A stretch of DNA of 64,000 bases from Phycisphaerales bacterium (GTDB lineage Bacteria; Planctomycetota; Phycisphaerae; Sedimentisphaerales; UBA12454), in NCBI GenBank assembly GCA_003142595.1, contig PLMU01000007.1:5166-69165 (forward strand), read 5' to 3'. Below are positions 15,867 through 24,859 of this stretch, one piece after another; position 1 is the stretch's first letter, and each line of letters opens with the position of its first letter. The position numbers and the translations under genes were made by a program. Below the pieces are notes generated by a model. It was not told where the DNA came from and did no database searches. It was given only the letters and a program-made list of their open reading frames with translations.

Positions 15867-16499
15867 CTATTGCCCCGGCTGTTTGAGCTCTTCTGCCTTT
15901 GGAAGGTCTTTTAAGTCGCTTAATCCGAACCCTTCGAGAAATTTTTTGGTCGTCCCGTAAAGCAGCGGTCTACCCAGAACTTCCGCCTTGCCGACAATCT
16001 TGACAAGTCCTTTATACATAAGCGAGCGGACCATTTCGCCGCAGGCGACGCCGCGAATCGACTCGATATCCGCCCGAATTATCGGCTGCTTATATGCGAT
16101 AATCGCAAGCGTCTCCAATGCCGCAGGACTCAACTTGTTATCAGCCCGCTGACGAAGAAGATTTTTGAGCCAGTTATTGTATTCAGGCAGCGTCATCATC
16201 TGATAGCCGCCCGCGATTTCCTCTATTCTAAACGCCCTGCCGCTCTGCTGATATTGCTGATTGAGGGTTTCGATGCATTTCTTAACCTGCTTTACGCCGC
16301 CGTTAAATTCCGCGATTTTTACAAGCCGCTCGGCCGACAAAGGCTCATCGCTGGCGAAAAGTATCGCCTCTATCACCGACTCCGTTGTGATTTGCGTATT
16401 TACATCTGCTGCTGCCGCCGGCTCTTGCTCAATTTGCTGGGGCTCCTGATTTTCCTGTTCAACTTCCTGCTGAAATTCTTCCGTCATATCTTCATCCAT
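15867..16499 (-). CDS. scpB: chromosome segregation and condensation protein ScpB
   Basis: ScpB forms the kleisin complex with ScpA and SMC. The 210-aa protein has an acidic/glutamine-rich lead (~1-35) and then the two winged-helix units: VIEAILFASDEPLSAERL (~40-57), and LSPAALETLAIIAYKQPI (~124-141) followed by RADIESIRGV and the GRPLLYGTT end. Its start overlaps the Nif3-like gene by 16 nt, placing it last in the operon running from 19132 leftward. No scpA or smc is in the window. Confidence 0.92.
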   Translation of the reverse strand: MDEDMTEEFQQEVEQENQEPQQIEQEPAAAADVNTQITTESVIEAILFASDEPLSAERLVKIAEFNGGVKQVKKCIETLNQQYQQSGRAFRIEEIAGGYQMMTLPEYNNWLKNLLRQRADNKLSPAALETLAIIAYKQPIIRADIESIRGVACGEMVRSLMYKGLVKIVGKAEVLGRPLLYGTTKKFLEGFGLSDLKDLPKAEELKQPGQ

Positions 16500-17587
16500 T
16501 CAAAGGGGTCTTTGTCTTTTTTGCTGATGATGATTTTAACACCTTTTAAATCTTTTTGTAGTTCTTTTGCAACTTTTTTAAGAATAAATCTTTCCGATAC
16601 CGTATGGCTCAAACAGACAACCGTAACCCCCGCTTCCTGGGCCGCAATGGCCTGATGATGCTTTATTTCGCCGGTTAAATAAAGGTCGCACTTCTCGGAA
16701 ATGACATTCATAATCAGCTTCCCGCACGACCCTGCGCAAACCGCCACCTTTTTTACTATCCGGTTTTTATTTCCCACAATTCCAGCGACTTTAGCGCCGG
16801 TAACCTGTCTTATTTTTTTAAGTATCGCGCTCAACTGCACAGGTTTTTCAAGAAATCCTATCCGCCCAAGCCCGATTTTATCCTCGAAATCATATAATTT
16901 TATTACATCGAACGCCGGCATCTCATAAGGATGCGCACTTCTCATCGCTTTTATGCAATCAGCAACCTTCTCGGCCGGCACAATAACTTCAAATTTAATT
17001 TCTTCAACGTTTTCAAACTCTCCCTTTTTCCCGATTGCAGGTTTGGCGCCCTCGAGCGGAAAAAATGTTCCAAGACCTGCCGAACTGAAACTGCAATGAC
17101 TGTAATTTCCTATCGACCCGGCACCTGCTCTAAAAACAGCGTCGGCAACTTTCTGAAGCGATTTGACAGGAACAAAAATAATAAGTTTATAATTATTTCC
17201 TCCGCCCTGTACAAAATCACCTACCGGCTCAGCATTTTTTATCCCGACAATTTCCGCAAGTCCGTCATTTACCCCGCCGAGGACCGCGTCAAGTGCCGTA
17301 TGTATCGAATAAACGCTTATTCCGCTTTTCACAAGCTCGTAAACAACCGAATCTTTCGCGACACTCTTTATGCCGTCCCAGATTACAGGATGATAACTTA
17401 TAATAAAGTTACATCCTGCCTGTTTCGCTTCTTTTACTACATCGCTGGTTATATCAATCGTCAGCAGGATTTTCTTAACCGCTGCATTACCGTCTCCGAC
17501 AAGCAGCCCCGTATTATCCCAACTTTGTGCCAGTTTTTTAGGCGCAATCTTTTCAATTTTGCCTATGCAATCCTTAACCTTTATCAT
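16484..17587 (-). CDS. Nif3-like dinuclear metal protein (YqfO type)
   Basis: A 367-aa Nif3/DUF34 protein. NTGLLVGDGNAAVKKILLTI (~25-44), ISYHPVIWDGIK (~63-74, metal His) and HTALDAVLGGVNDGLAE are typical, and the second half ends with GEIKHHQAI and LSHTVSERFI, the C-terminal metal ligands. The central ~120-residue insert (residues ~130-240) is the PII-like domain found in the longer YqfO subtype. It is sometimes annotated GTP cyclohydrolase I type 2, but the function is unsettled. It overlaps the aminotransferase gene upstream by 14 nt and scpB downstream by 16 nt, indicating one coupled transcript. Confidence 0.88.
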   Translation of the reverse strand: MIKVKDCIGKIEKIAPKKLAQSWDNTGLLVGDGNAAVKKILLTIDITSDVVKEAKQAGCNFIISYHPVIWDGIKSVAKDSVVYELVKSGISVYSIHTALDAVLGGVNDGLAEIVGIKNAEPVGDFVQGGGNNYKLIIFVPVKSLQKVADAVFRAGAGSIGNYSHCSFSSAGLGTFFPLEGAKPAIGKKGEFENVEEIKFEVIVPAEKVADCIKAMRSAHPYEMPAFDVIKLYDFEDKIGLGRIGFLEKPVQLSAILKKIRQVTGAKVAGIVGNKNRIVKKVAVCAGSCGKLIMNVISEKCDLYLTGEIKHHQAIAAQEAGVTVVCLSHTVSERFILKKVAKELQKDLKGVKIIISKKDKDPFEWMKI

Positions 17588-18434
17588 TCTGCACCTCTTT
17601 ATTAAAATGCTCAGTATAAAGAGCCATTATTTTTTTCGTAACCGTTCCCGGCTTTGAATTTCCGACATTGTGCGATTCAATCGCTACCACCGGCATTACC
17701 TGCATTATAACATTCGTTATAAAAATCTCATCAGCGCCGAGCAAGTCATCAACTGTAAGCTCTTTTTCCTCTGCTTTTATAGAATTTTGGGCTGCAAGTT
17801 CCAAAACCGTCTTTCTGGCAATCCCCGGCAATATGCCCGTTTTTAATGATGGCGTTAAAAGAACCGAATCTTTTACAAGAAATACATTACTGATGCATCC
17901 TTCAGCAAGTCTGCCGTCAACTGTGAACCATATCGCCTCAGCCGCGCGTTTCTGATGTGCGACCGCCAAAGCGGATATCCTTGAAAAATAACTTGTCGTC
18001 TTATGCCCTGCCAAAACGTCCGATGGATTTTGCCTGTAAGAGTTTAATACAACAATAATTCCCTTATCGTAATATTCTTTCGGATAAGGCTCGAAATTCA
18101 CCGCCGTCACAAGCAATGTCGGCTCGGCTTTTTCAGCGTTTATTGCTCCGCTGGTCGCTGTCAGCCGGATTCGTGCTTCCTTTAGTTCATTGGCGTTTAA
18201 AGTTTGGTAAATCGCATCAGCGACAAATTGTCTATCGCCCCGAAGATTGATTTTAAGTTTTTCGCTGCTTGCAAAAAGCCTGTCCAGATGGTTGTCGAGA
18301 GCGAATACTACTCCATTTGAAGCCCGCATAGTCTCAAACAGTCCCGCCCCATATAAAAACCCAGCATCCGCGCTGCTTATCTTCGCGTCGGTTATGTCAA
18401 TTATTTCATTATTTAAAAATACTTTTTGCGTCAT
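17574..18434 (-). CDS. class IV aminotransferase
   Basis: A 286-aa PLP enzyme of the fold-type IV family (branched-chain aminotransferase, D-alanine aminotransferase, 4-amino-4-deoxychorismate lyase). It shows DAGFLYGAGLFETMRA (~24-39), the Schiff-base Lys in GHKTTSYFSR, EGCISNVFLV and GILPGIARKTVLELA. The length and the FLYGAGLFETMR start fit PabC/DAAT better than IlvE, but the reaction cannot be fixed from sequence alone. The stop of the upstream gene and this ATG share one base. Confidence 0.87.
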   Translation of the reverse strand: MTQKVFLNNEIIDITDAKISSADAGFLYGAGLFETMRASNGVVFALDNHLDRLFASSEKLKINLRGDRQFVADAIYQTLNANELKEARIRLTATSGAINAEKAEPTLLVTAVNFEPYPKEYYDKGIIVVLNSYRQNPSDVLAGHKTTSYFSRISALAVAHQKRAAEAIWFTVDGRLAEGCISNVFLVKDSVLLTPSLKTGILPGIARKTVLELAAQNSIKAEEKELTVDDLLGADEIFITNVIMQVMPVVAIESHNVGNSKPGTVTKKIMALYTEHFNKEVQNDKG

Positions 18435-19132
18435 TATTCAGCTTTCCATTTCAGCTTTCCGATTTTATCCGGCCATATTTTTTCCACATGACCATCATTG
18501 AACAACACATTACAAGATTTTTTATGAACCGGAATTAGCATTTCCGGCCCACCAAACTGATTCCATCCATCTCCGGTTTCGAATAACAAAACTATATCAT
18601 CCGATGAATTCGGTTCACAATTTGGGTTAATGGCATAACTGCATTTTTTAGCTTTACTTGATGGACATATAAAATCCTGTTCCGTTATTTTACTTTTTAT
18701 CATATCGCACCATTTATCAGGTGCAGGGTATTTACCTCCATTTTCTTTGCTATAATTATTTAGTGCCATACTAAGCTTTTTGAGACGATTCGCACATATA
18801 ACCCTTTGAGCGGTACCTTCTGGAGGTCTGTACTCGCAGGGAAAGACTATGGAAATAATAAAAAATAAAGCAACTGTAATCCCTAGCATTGCAGAAAATC
18901 TTCCTGATAGGCCGCCTTTGCTTTTGTGAATTTTATAAAGTGCTAATATTCCGAAAAGAATGCTGACAAATATAATTATTATAAAAATAAGAAGAAAAAT
19001 CTGATCCGGCAAATTCTTGAATACAAGAGAAGATATAATCAGAAGTAACCAAAAGAAAAATAGTAATAATGGCGACAAAATCGCAAGCCTGCAAAGTTTT
19101 GGTTTTTGCTCGCTGTTCTCTATTTCATCCAT
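18434..19132 (-). CDS. membrane protein with H-X9-DG C-terminal motif
   Basis: The 232-aa protein has three membrane helices in residues ~17-110 (LAILSPLLLFFFWLLLIISS, FLLIFIIIIFVSILFGILAL, MLGITVALFFIISIVF). A soluble part follows with a pseudopilin-like helix (ICANRLKKLSMALNNYSKEN) and ends with HKKSCNVLFNDGHVE, an exact H-X9-DG. That motif normally marks planctomycete pseudopilin-like proteins starting with a prepilin cleavage site, which is absent here. GAGGGAATAAA precedes the ATG. It is the first gene of a four-gene overlap chain ending in scpB. Function unknown. Confidence 0.8.
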   Translation of the reverse strand: MDEIENSEQKPKLCRLAILSPLLLFFFWLLLIISSLVFKNLPDQIFLLIFIIIIFVSILFGILALYKIHKSKGGLSGRFSAMLGITVALFFIISIVFPCEYRPPEGTAQRVICANRLKKLSMALNNYSKENGGKYPAPDKWCDMIKSKITEQDFICPSSKAKKCSYAINPNCEPNSSDDIVLLFETGDGWNQFGGPEMLIPVHKKSCNVLFNDGHVEKIWPDKIGKLKWKAE

Positions 19133-19214
19133 TTTATTCCCTCTAAAATTTTCGCCACAGTTTACCCGCCGGAGGAGGGGCGGTTCCTTAAATTTTAAAT
19201 CTTAAATTTTAAAT

Positions 19215-20303
19215 TTATAAATTTTCCAATCTAAGTTTTTTATCGTATTCAACCAATCCTGCGACAAGCGCCTCCATATCACCGGCCATAATTTTGTCGA
19301 GATTATAAAGCGAAAGATTTATTCTGTGGTCGGTAACACGGTTTTGCGGATAATTATAAGTTCTGATTTTTTCCGACCGGTCGCCGGAGCCAATCATTGT
19401 CTTTCGCGTTTTTTCGCGCTTTGCATTTTCAATACTCCGGTAATGCTCATAAACTCTGCTTCGCAGCAGCCGCCACGCCTTGGCCCTGTTTTTATGCTGG
19501 CTTCTGTCCTCGCGCATATTTACCGTTATGCCTGTGGGAACGTGTTCAAGTTTCACCGCACTGTTTATTTTATTAACAGCCTGCCCGCCGGGCCCGCCCG
19601 CCCTGCTGACAAATTCATTAACATCCGCCGGATTTATATATATATCCACTTCCTCCGGCTCAGGCAGAACAGCGACCGTAACCGCCGATGTATGCACTCT
19701 ACCCTGCGTTTCCGTTTCCGGCACGCGCTGAACGCGGTGTCCGCCGCCTTCGTAGCCCAGGTGCGTCCAAACGCCCGGCCCTTTTACGTTGAATATAACC
19801 TCGCGAAACCCGCCAAGCTCGCTTGAGCTGAAGTCCATAAGCTCAAGTTTCCATTTTTGCTTATCGATGTAGTGAATATACATATTATATAAATCGCGCG
19901 CGAACAGCGCCGCCTCGTCTCCGCCGGTGCCTGCCCGGATTTCCATTATGACCGAGCCTACCGCTTCATCGTCGGACATAACAAGAGAATCTTTTATTTG
20001 CTCTAACAGCTGCGTTTTTTCTTCTTCGAGTCTTTTCATTTCTTCAGTTGCGAGCTGTTTGAATTCCTCTTCTGTGCTCGCATCGTTCAGCATTGTCTGG
20101 GCTTGCTCAATTTCAGAAACGAGTTTTTTATAATTGCGGTATCTTGTAACAACAACTTTGATTTTGCCCATCTCTTTGGATATAGCGATAACCTTATTCG
20201 AATCCATATTTACAGCAGGGTCGTTAAGCTGCGCCTCAAGCTCAGCATATCGGCCGTCGATTTCCTGGAGTTTTTTTAGTACTGCTGTATTTGTATCGCT
20301 CAT
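19215..20303 (-). CDS. prfA: peptide chain release factor 1
   Basis: RF1 reads UAA and UAG and triggers peptide release. The 362-aa protein has the GGQ catalytic tripeptide in AGGPGGQAVNK (239-241) and the RF1-type decoding loop RVPETETQGRVHTSA (P-E-T at ~195-197). It also has the N-terminal coiled-coil domain and the C-terminal RVTDHRINLSLY, all at normal spacing. The ribosome site is weak (TTAGGC). rpmE lies just upstream (93 nt gap), a common prfA neighbour. Confidence 0.97.
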   Translation of the reverse strand: MSDTNTAVLKKLQEIDGRYAELEAQLNDPAVNMDSNKVIAISKEMGKIKVVVTRYRNYKKLVSEIEQAQTMLNDASTEEEFKQLATEEMKRLEEEKTQLLEQIKDSLVMSDDEAVGSVIMEIRAGTGGDEAALFARDLYNMYIHYIDKQKWKLELMDFSSSELGGFREVIFNVKGPGVWTHLGYEGGGHRVQRVPETETQGRVHTSAVTVAVLPEPEEVDIYINPADVNEFVSRAGGPGGQAVNKINSAVKLEHVPTGITVNMREDRSQHKNRAKAWRLLRSRVYEHYRSIENAKREKTRKTMIGSGDRSEKIRTYNYPQNRVTDHRINLSLYNLDKIMAGDMEALVAGLVEYDKKLRLENL

Positions 20304-20395
20304 AATTTTTGCCTAAAAATGTATAAAAAAATTACGCTGCCGGAGCATAATCTGTTTGATTAAGTCCAACAGCGTAAGTTGTCAACTAAATTAAG

Positions 20396-20647
20396 CTACT
20401 TTTCTTTGCCTTTTGGCGCCTTGTCGTCTTTTTTTGCCTTGTCCATATAGCCCGCGCCGTATTTCTTCTGGAATCTTTCGATTCGGCCTGCCGTATCGAG
20501 GAATTTCTGCTTGCCGGTGAAGAACGGATGGCACATCGAGCAAATGTCGGCGTGGATTTCCTTGGCTGTGCTGCGGGTTTCAAACGTATTTCCGCAGCCG
20601 CATTTTACCTTTGCAACCTGGTATTTTGGATGTATGTCTTTTTTCAT
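20396..20647 (-). CDS. rpmE: 50S ribosomal protein L31, zinc-binding form
   Basis: The 83-aa protein starts [10 protein letters not shown] and contains KCGCGN...[14 protein letters not shown], the Cys set that binds zinc in the C+ form of L31, with a basic lysine-rich tail. ATG 20647 is preferred over the in-frame GTG at 20656, because AAGG lies 8 nt before the ATG and would overlap the GTG too closely. It is next to prfA as in many bacteria. Confidence 0.95.
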   Translation of the reverse strand: MKKDIHPKYQVAKVKCGCGNTFETRSTAKEIHADICSMCHPFFTGKQKFLDTAGRIERFQKKYGAGYMDKAKKDDKAPKGKEK

Positions 20648-20761
20648 ATCTTTCACCTTGAAATCTAAAGCACAGCATTATATATACTTTTTCAGACAAT
20701 GCAAGAAGTTTTTAACAGTAAACAAAACCTCAATATCTGCGAAAAAATGAGCATTTTTATG

Positions 20762-21259
20762 CTATTTCTTTACAATCGAGTCAATCGCCTCGACAAGTTC
20801 CTGCGGGTTTTGTGAACCGACAAGCAGTTTTTTGCCGTTTTTAAAGACGATCTGCAGGCCTTTATTGCCGCTGATATTATAAGCCCTGCCATTACGAAAA
20901 CTGTATCTTATACCCCAACCGCCATATTCAAATATGGGGCTATATTCGCGGGCATAATATTCGCTGAAATCCTCGAAAGCGAATCTTTTAAAATTGATAT
21001 GGAAAGGAAAAAACCGGACATATAAACCGTCTCTGCAAACTATTGTCTGGAGCCTGGCCAGCCAAAGCATAATTAATATCAACATCGGAATAATCAGTAT
21101 AGCAATTATGGCAATCGGCAGTGTTTCCCTTCCCATACGCCAAAGCCAAAATTGTAACCCCAGGATAACAAGAATGAAAAGCACTGAATCAAAAATCAGA
21201 AACCAGCGAAAAAACCAGCCGAACTTCTGCTCCTGACCGCAAATAATTTCTCCAGTCAT
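20762..21259 (-). CDS. two-helix membrane protein with a PH-like beta domain
   Basis: A 165-aa protein with two long hydrophobic helices (WFLIFDSVLFILVILGLQFW, then LPIAIIAILIIPMLILIMLW). A beta-rich tail follows containing EYSPIFEYGGWGIRY, YNISGNKGLQIVFKNGKKLL and GSQNPQELVEAID. This pattern is seen in small DUF6141-like proteins and resembles bacterial PH-domain proteins; the name is by memory, not a search. AAGGAGTAAT precedes the ATG. Monocistronic. Function unknown. Confidence 0.75.
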   Translation of the reverse strand: MTGEIICGQEQKFGWFFRWFLIFDSVLFILVILGLQFWLWRMGRETLPIAIIAILIIPMLILIMLWLARLQTIVCRDGLYVRFFPFHINFKRFAFEDFSEYYAREYSPIFEYGGWGIRYSFRNGRAYNISGNKGLQIVFKNGKKLLVGSQNPQELVEAIDSIVKK

Positions 21260-21363
21260 ATTACTCCTTTTTAGAATGCGTTTGAATTTTAAAACATCAC
21301 TATCTGCTTGTCAAAACCCTTTTTAGGGCTTATAGTTATATAAATGTCTTGAAAGGATAAATA

Positions 21364-22143
21364 ATGAATCCAAAATTAATAATCGTCGGTGCTGGAGGCA
21401 GAATGGGCCGAAAAATCACCGCCTTGGCCCTTGAATCGAAAAAATTTGATATAATCGGCACTATTGAAGACAAAAACTGTCCCGAAATCGGCAAAGATTT
21501 GGAACACGCTGGCGTAAAAATCAGTTCTGAATTTCCAGCCGGTGCAAACATCGTCATAGACTTTTCGCTCCCTGCCGCTTTTGACGGCACACTAAATTAT
21601 TGTCTGGCGAATAATTGCTCCCTTGTGATGGGCACAACCGGCTTGTCACCAGAGCAGATTAAAAAAATAGATGATGCCGCGAAAAAAATTCCCGTCATCC
21701 AGGCGACAAATATGAGTGTCGGAATGAATCTTCTGTTTGAGACCGTCGGCCATCTCGCTAAAAAACTCGGCGATGAATACGATATAGAAATCGTCGAAGC
21801 TCATCATCGCTTCAAAAAAGATTCGCCCAGCGGCTCTGCAATGACGCTTGCCGAAAAAATCGCAGCGGCAACGAACAAAAAATTTCCTGATTGCCTAGAC
21901 ATTGGCAGAAAAGGCAAAGAAGCTTTGAGGAAAAAAGGCACAATAGGAATGCAGGCGATTCGTCTCGGCGACACCGTCGGCGAACATTCCGTTATGTTCG
22001 GCACTTTAGGCGAGACCGTAACAATTTCTCACAGCGCCCACAGCAGAGATACTTTCGCCGCAGGTGCAATAAGGGCAGCGCAATGGCTCATCGACAAACA
22101 ACCGGCAAGGTATTCAATGGCTGACGTCCTCGGCTTAAAATAG
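21364..22143 (+). CDS. dapB: 4-hydroxy-tetrahydrodipicolinate reductase
   Basis: DapB reduces dihydrodipicolinate in lysine/diaminopimelate synthesis, supplying the peptidoglycan cross-link residue. The 259-aa protein has the NAD(P) loop VGAGGRMGRK (~8-17), MGTTGLSPEQ, the catalytic and substrate segment EAHHRFKKDSPSGSAM (~144-159) and EHSVMFGTLGE. AAAGGATAAATA precedes the ATG. It is tail-to-tail with the CAAX protease gene (one base between stops). Confidence 0.95.
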   Translation: MNPKLIIVGAGGRMGRKITALALESKKFDIIGTIEDKNCPEIGKDLEHAGVKISSEFPAGANIVIDFSLPAAFDGTLNYCLANNCSLVMGTTGLSPEQIKKIDDAAKKIPVIQATNMSVGMNLLFETVGHLAKKLGDEYDIEIVEAHHRFKKDSPSGSAMTLAEKIAAATNKKFPDCLDIGRKGKEALRKKGTIGMQAIRLGDTVGEHSVMFGTLGETVTISHSAHSRDTFAAGAIRAAQWLIDKQPARYSMADVLGLK

Positions 22144-22144
22144 C

Positions 22145-23026
22145 CTAACGGCCCAGCAATGCCAGTGCAATCGTAACGCCGTTGAAGAGGAAATGAATAA
22201 AAATCGGCCGTAATAGCGAACCGCTCTTCTCGTATGCGTATCCCATCGCCGCCGACAGCACGAAAATCGCCGGAAAATGCATTCCCGGATGAAGCGCCGA
22301 AAAAAGAATCGACGCGATTAATATACTCACCCACGGCCCGTAATTAATATTCCGCAGGTAGCTTTGCAGCAGTCCCCTGAAAACAAACTCCTCGAAAATC
22401 GGCGTTAACACCACCGCGAAAAAGACCATCAGAATCCTCAAACTTAACTGGCTATTCTCAAGGATAACCGACAATCCTTCGTTCTTTTCAATTTCAAACC
22501 CCGGCCCCACGATCATTTTCCCGATTATCTGTACGGCGTAAAGCAAAGCAATCACCACCGGCCAGATGACGATAAAAATTCCCGCCGCCGCCGTAATATC
22601 AGAAAAAATCTTCCTGAATCGAATACCGAATCCCCTCAAACCCTCTTCAAAATATCTTTTTGCCAATTGAAGTATAATTAGCATTACAATAATTTCTATT
22701 GCTATAAAACCGGAATAAATTACGAATTTTCGCTGCCACTCGGCGATGCTCGGCAGAAGATTTTCCATAAGATGAGATGAAAATGCCGTCAGCATCAGCC
22801 AGCCGAACATAATCGCAAAAGGCAGGTAATCAGGCATTGAATTTCGTCTGTATTCTGACTTTTCCAGTGCCCTTGTCCCGAAATCGGTATTTATCAGCCA
22901 CCTGACAAGCAAAACAGCCGCGGCAGATAAAAAAACTAATTCCCCCGCCGAGAATCCTCCCGCCGCCTGTGCCGCACTGCCCAAAATAATCGAAAAAATC
23001 ATAAAACATCCTGACTTTAGTTGCAT
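22145..23026 (-). CDS. CPBP-family intramembrane metalloprotease
   Basis: A 293-aa protein with about seven to eight membrane helices and the CAAX protease/bacteriocin-processing (Abi) motifs EEFVFRGLLQSYL (glutamate pair and Arg) and ILFSALHPGMHF (His), followed by a conserved last helix (RPIFIHFLFNGVTIALALLG). Family members cleave membrane or bacteriocin substrates; the substrate here is unknown. AAGGCGG lies before the ATG. Its promoter must lie in the 50 nt shared with the divergent murA. Confidence 0.9.
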   Translation of the reverse strand: MQLKSGCFMIFSIILGSAAQAAGGFSAGELVFLSAAAVLLVRWLINTDFGTRALEKSEYRRNSMPDYLPFAIMFGWLMLTAFSSHLMENLLPSIAEWQRKFVIYSGFIAIEIIVMLIILQLAKRYFEEGLRGFGIRFRKIFSDITAAAGIFIVIWPVVIALLYAVQIIGKMIVGPGFEIEKNEGLSVILENSQLSLRILMVFFAVVLTPIFEEFVFRGLLQSYLRNINYGPWVSILIASILFSALHPGMHFPAIFVLSAAMGYAYEKSGSLLRPIFIHFLFNGVTIALALLGR

Positions 23027-23076
23027 TAACCGCCTTTTTGTATTAGATTATCTCTTTCTTTTCAAGGAATTTAATA

Positions 23077-24348
23077 ATGGCTCTTGATATTTTTAAAATT
23101 ACAGGCCCCACCACGCTGGCCGGCACTGTTAAAATCAGCGGTTCGAAAAACGCCGCTTTACCTATAATGGCCTCAGCGATTCTCGCCCCCGGAAAAACCG
23201 TCCTGTCCGGCATTCCGAATCTCAGCGATATAGAAGTTATGTGCCTTCTGATGGAATCGCTCGGCTGCAAAACCCAAACTGCCGACGGTAAAATCACAAT
23301 AGACTCGACAGTAATCGACAAGCCTTTCGGCGATTATGAAATCGTCCGCAAAATGCGAGCCGGCATTTGCATCCTCGGCCCGTTGCTCGCACGTTGCGGC
23401 AAAGCAGAAGTCTCAATGCCCGGCGGCTGTGCCATCGGTTACAGACCCGTTGATATTCATCTTCGCGGCCTCAAGGAACTCGGCGCAAAAATCGAACTCA
23501 AAAATGGATACATCGTCGCCAACGCCAACGGCGGACTCAAAGGAGCGAATATTTTCCTCGGCGGCGCTTTCGGCTCAAGCGTTCTCGCTACTGCAAATAC
23601 TCTTTGCGCAGCGGTTATGGCCAAAGGTAAAACCGTTATCGAATATGCCGCCTGCGAACCGGAAATAACAGACCTTGCTAATTGCCTTGTCAAAATGGGC
23701 GCAAAAATCTCCGGCATCGGCTCGCCTCAATTAACAATCCACGGCGTAAAAAATTTAAACCCCGTTGAATACACCGTCATACCCGACAGGATTGAGGCCG
23801 GCACTTTTCTCGCCGCCGCCGCGATAACAAAAGGAAAACTGAAATTAACAAACTGCCGCCTCGAACACCTGATGGCAGTTGTCGATAAGCTCAGAAGTAT
23901 GAACGTCGTCGTCGAAGAATCACCCGACGGCTGCGAAGTCGCGTCCAACGGCCAAATCAAGGCAACCGACATCACGACGCTTCCGTATCCCGGTTTCCCA
24001 ACCGATCTGCAGGCACAGTTTATGGCCGCCTTATGCCTGGCAAAAGGAAACAGCGTAATAACGGAAAAAATCTTCCCCGACAGATTTATGCACGTCGCCG
24101 AACTTAGCAGAATGGCCGCCGACCTCCGCAAGGAAGGTCCGCACGTCATCGTTTGCGGCGTTGAAAAACTTATTTCCGCTCCCGTTATGGCTTCGGATTT
24201 GCGTGCTTCAGCCGCTCTCGTTCTTGCTGCAATTGCCGCGCACGGTGAAACAATTATAAACCGCGTCTATCACATCGACAGAGGTTACGATAGAATTGAA
24301 GAAAAACTTAATGCCGTCGGCGCCAATATCCAGCGACTGGCTACTTAA
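23077..24348 (+). CDS. murA: UDP-N-acetylglucosamine 1-carboxyvinyltransferase
   Basis: MurA performs the first committed peptidoglycan step, adding enolpyruvate from PEP to UDP-GlcNAc. The 423-aa protein carries GSKNAALPIM (~22-31), the loop MPGGCAIGYRPVDIH (with Cys118, the residue attacked by fosfomycin), PDRIEAGTFL and PTDLQAQFMA. The Cys form, rather than the resistant Asp form, predicts fosfomycin sensitivity at the target level. AAGGAA lies 9 nt before the ATG. Its 3' end overlaps the convergent gene by 4 nt. Confidence 0.96.
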   Translation: MALDIFKITGPTTLAGTVKISGSKNAALPIMASAILAPGKTVLSGIPNLSDIEVMCLLMESLGCKTQTADGKITIDSTVIDKPFGDYEIVRKMRAGICILGPLLARCGKAEVSMPGGCAIGYRPVDIHLRGLKELGAKIELKNGYIVANANGGLKGANIFLGGAFGSSVLATANTLCAAVMAKGKTVIEYAACEPEITDLANCLVKMGAKISGIGSPQLTIHGVKNLNPVEYTVIPDRIEAGTFLAAAAITKGKLKLTNCRLEHLMAVVDKLRSMNVVVEESPDGCEVASNGQIKATDITTLPYPGFPTDLQAQFMAALCLAKGNSVITEKIFPDRFMHVAELSRMAADLRKEGPHVIVCGVEKLISAPVMASDLRASAALVLAAIAAHGETIINRVYHIDRGYDRIEEKLNAVGANIQRLAT

Positions 24349-24842
24349 ATCAGATTTTTACACCACAGCCACAGCGTCTTGAAAAAGCATATTGCCTCGT
24401 AGTCCTGGGTTTTCATACTCAGCACATATTTGCCCATCCCGATTTGCGCCAGTACATAAATCCCAGCTGCGAATTGTCCTATCGCGATTGGCGAAACGGC
24501 TGCCTGCCCTGCCGAAAATATACCCGCGATACTCAACTGCCCCAATGCAAAAACTATCGCCAGCGAAAGTTGTCCGATTGAAATAATTCCCGCCGCGACC
24601 TGCCCGATGGCTATTATTCCCACCGCTTTTCTGCCGACCGCGATAACACCCCTGGCCCACAGTCTTTTGCCGGTTTCAGGATTTATCCCCATTGTGATAT
24701 GAACTATCGGCAGAACGCCCAATCTCCAATGGCTCGTGAACTCCCGAAACAGCATCCCACCTTCATAGAGATACTTGCGTGTCACGCCTAATGCGTTTTG
24801 ACTAATAACATAATCCGGCTGCTGATTCAGCACATTGCCCAT
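24345..24842 (-). CDS. glycine/glutamine-repeat hydrophobic protein
   Basis: About 165 aa. A leading domain (QNALGVTRKYLYEGGMLF, and WRLGVLPIVHITMGINPETG) precedes a run of hydrophobic repeats in which GQ recurs every 10-11 residues: AIGQVAAGII, SIGQLSLAIV, ALGQLSIAGI, SAGQAAVSPI, AIGQFAAGIY. Such short-period small-residue repeats suggest a membrane-embedded or beta-solenoid-like stack. ATG 24842 is preferred, because it follows the YhaM stop by 17 nt with GGTG near it; the longer in-frame start at 24920 would overlap that gene by 61 nt. Function not recognised. Confidence 0.7.
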   Translation of the reverse strand: MGNVLNQQPDYVISQNALGVTRKYLYEGGMLFREFTSHWRLGVLPIVHITMGINPETGKRLWARGVIAVGRKAVGIIAIGQVAAGIISIGQLSLAIVFALGQLSIAGIFSAGQAAVSPIAIGQFAAGIYVLAQIGMGKYVLSMKTQDYEAICFFKTLWLWCKNLI

Positions 24843-24859
24843 AATCACCGTCCCGCCGT

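Noticed and set aside
20386-20583. Second frame over the rpmE region
   Set aside because: It is a shadow of the L31 gene in another frame with no family likeness.
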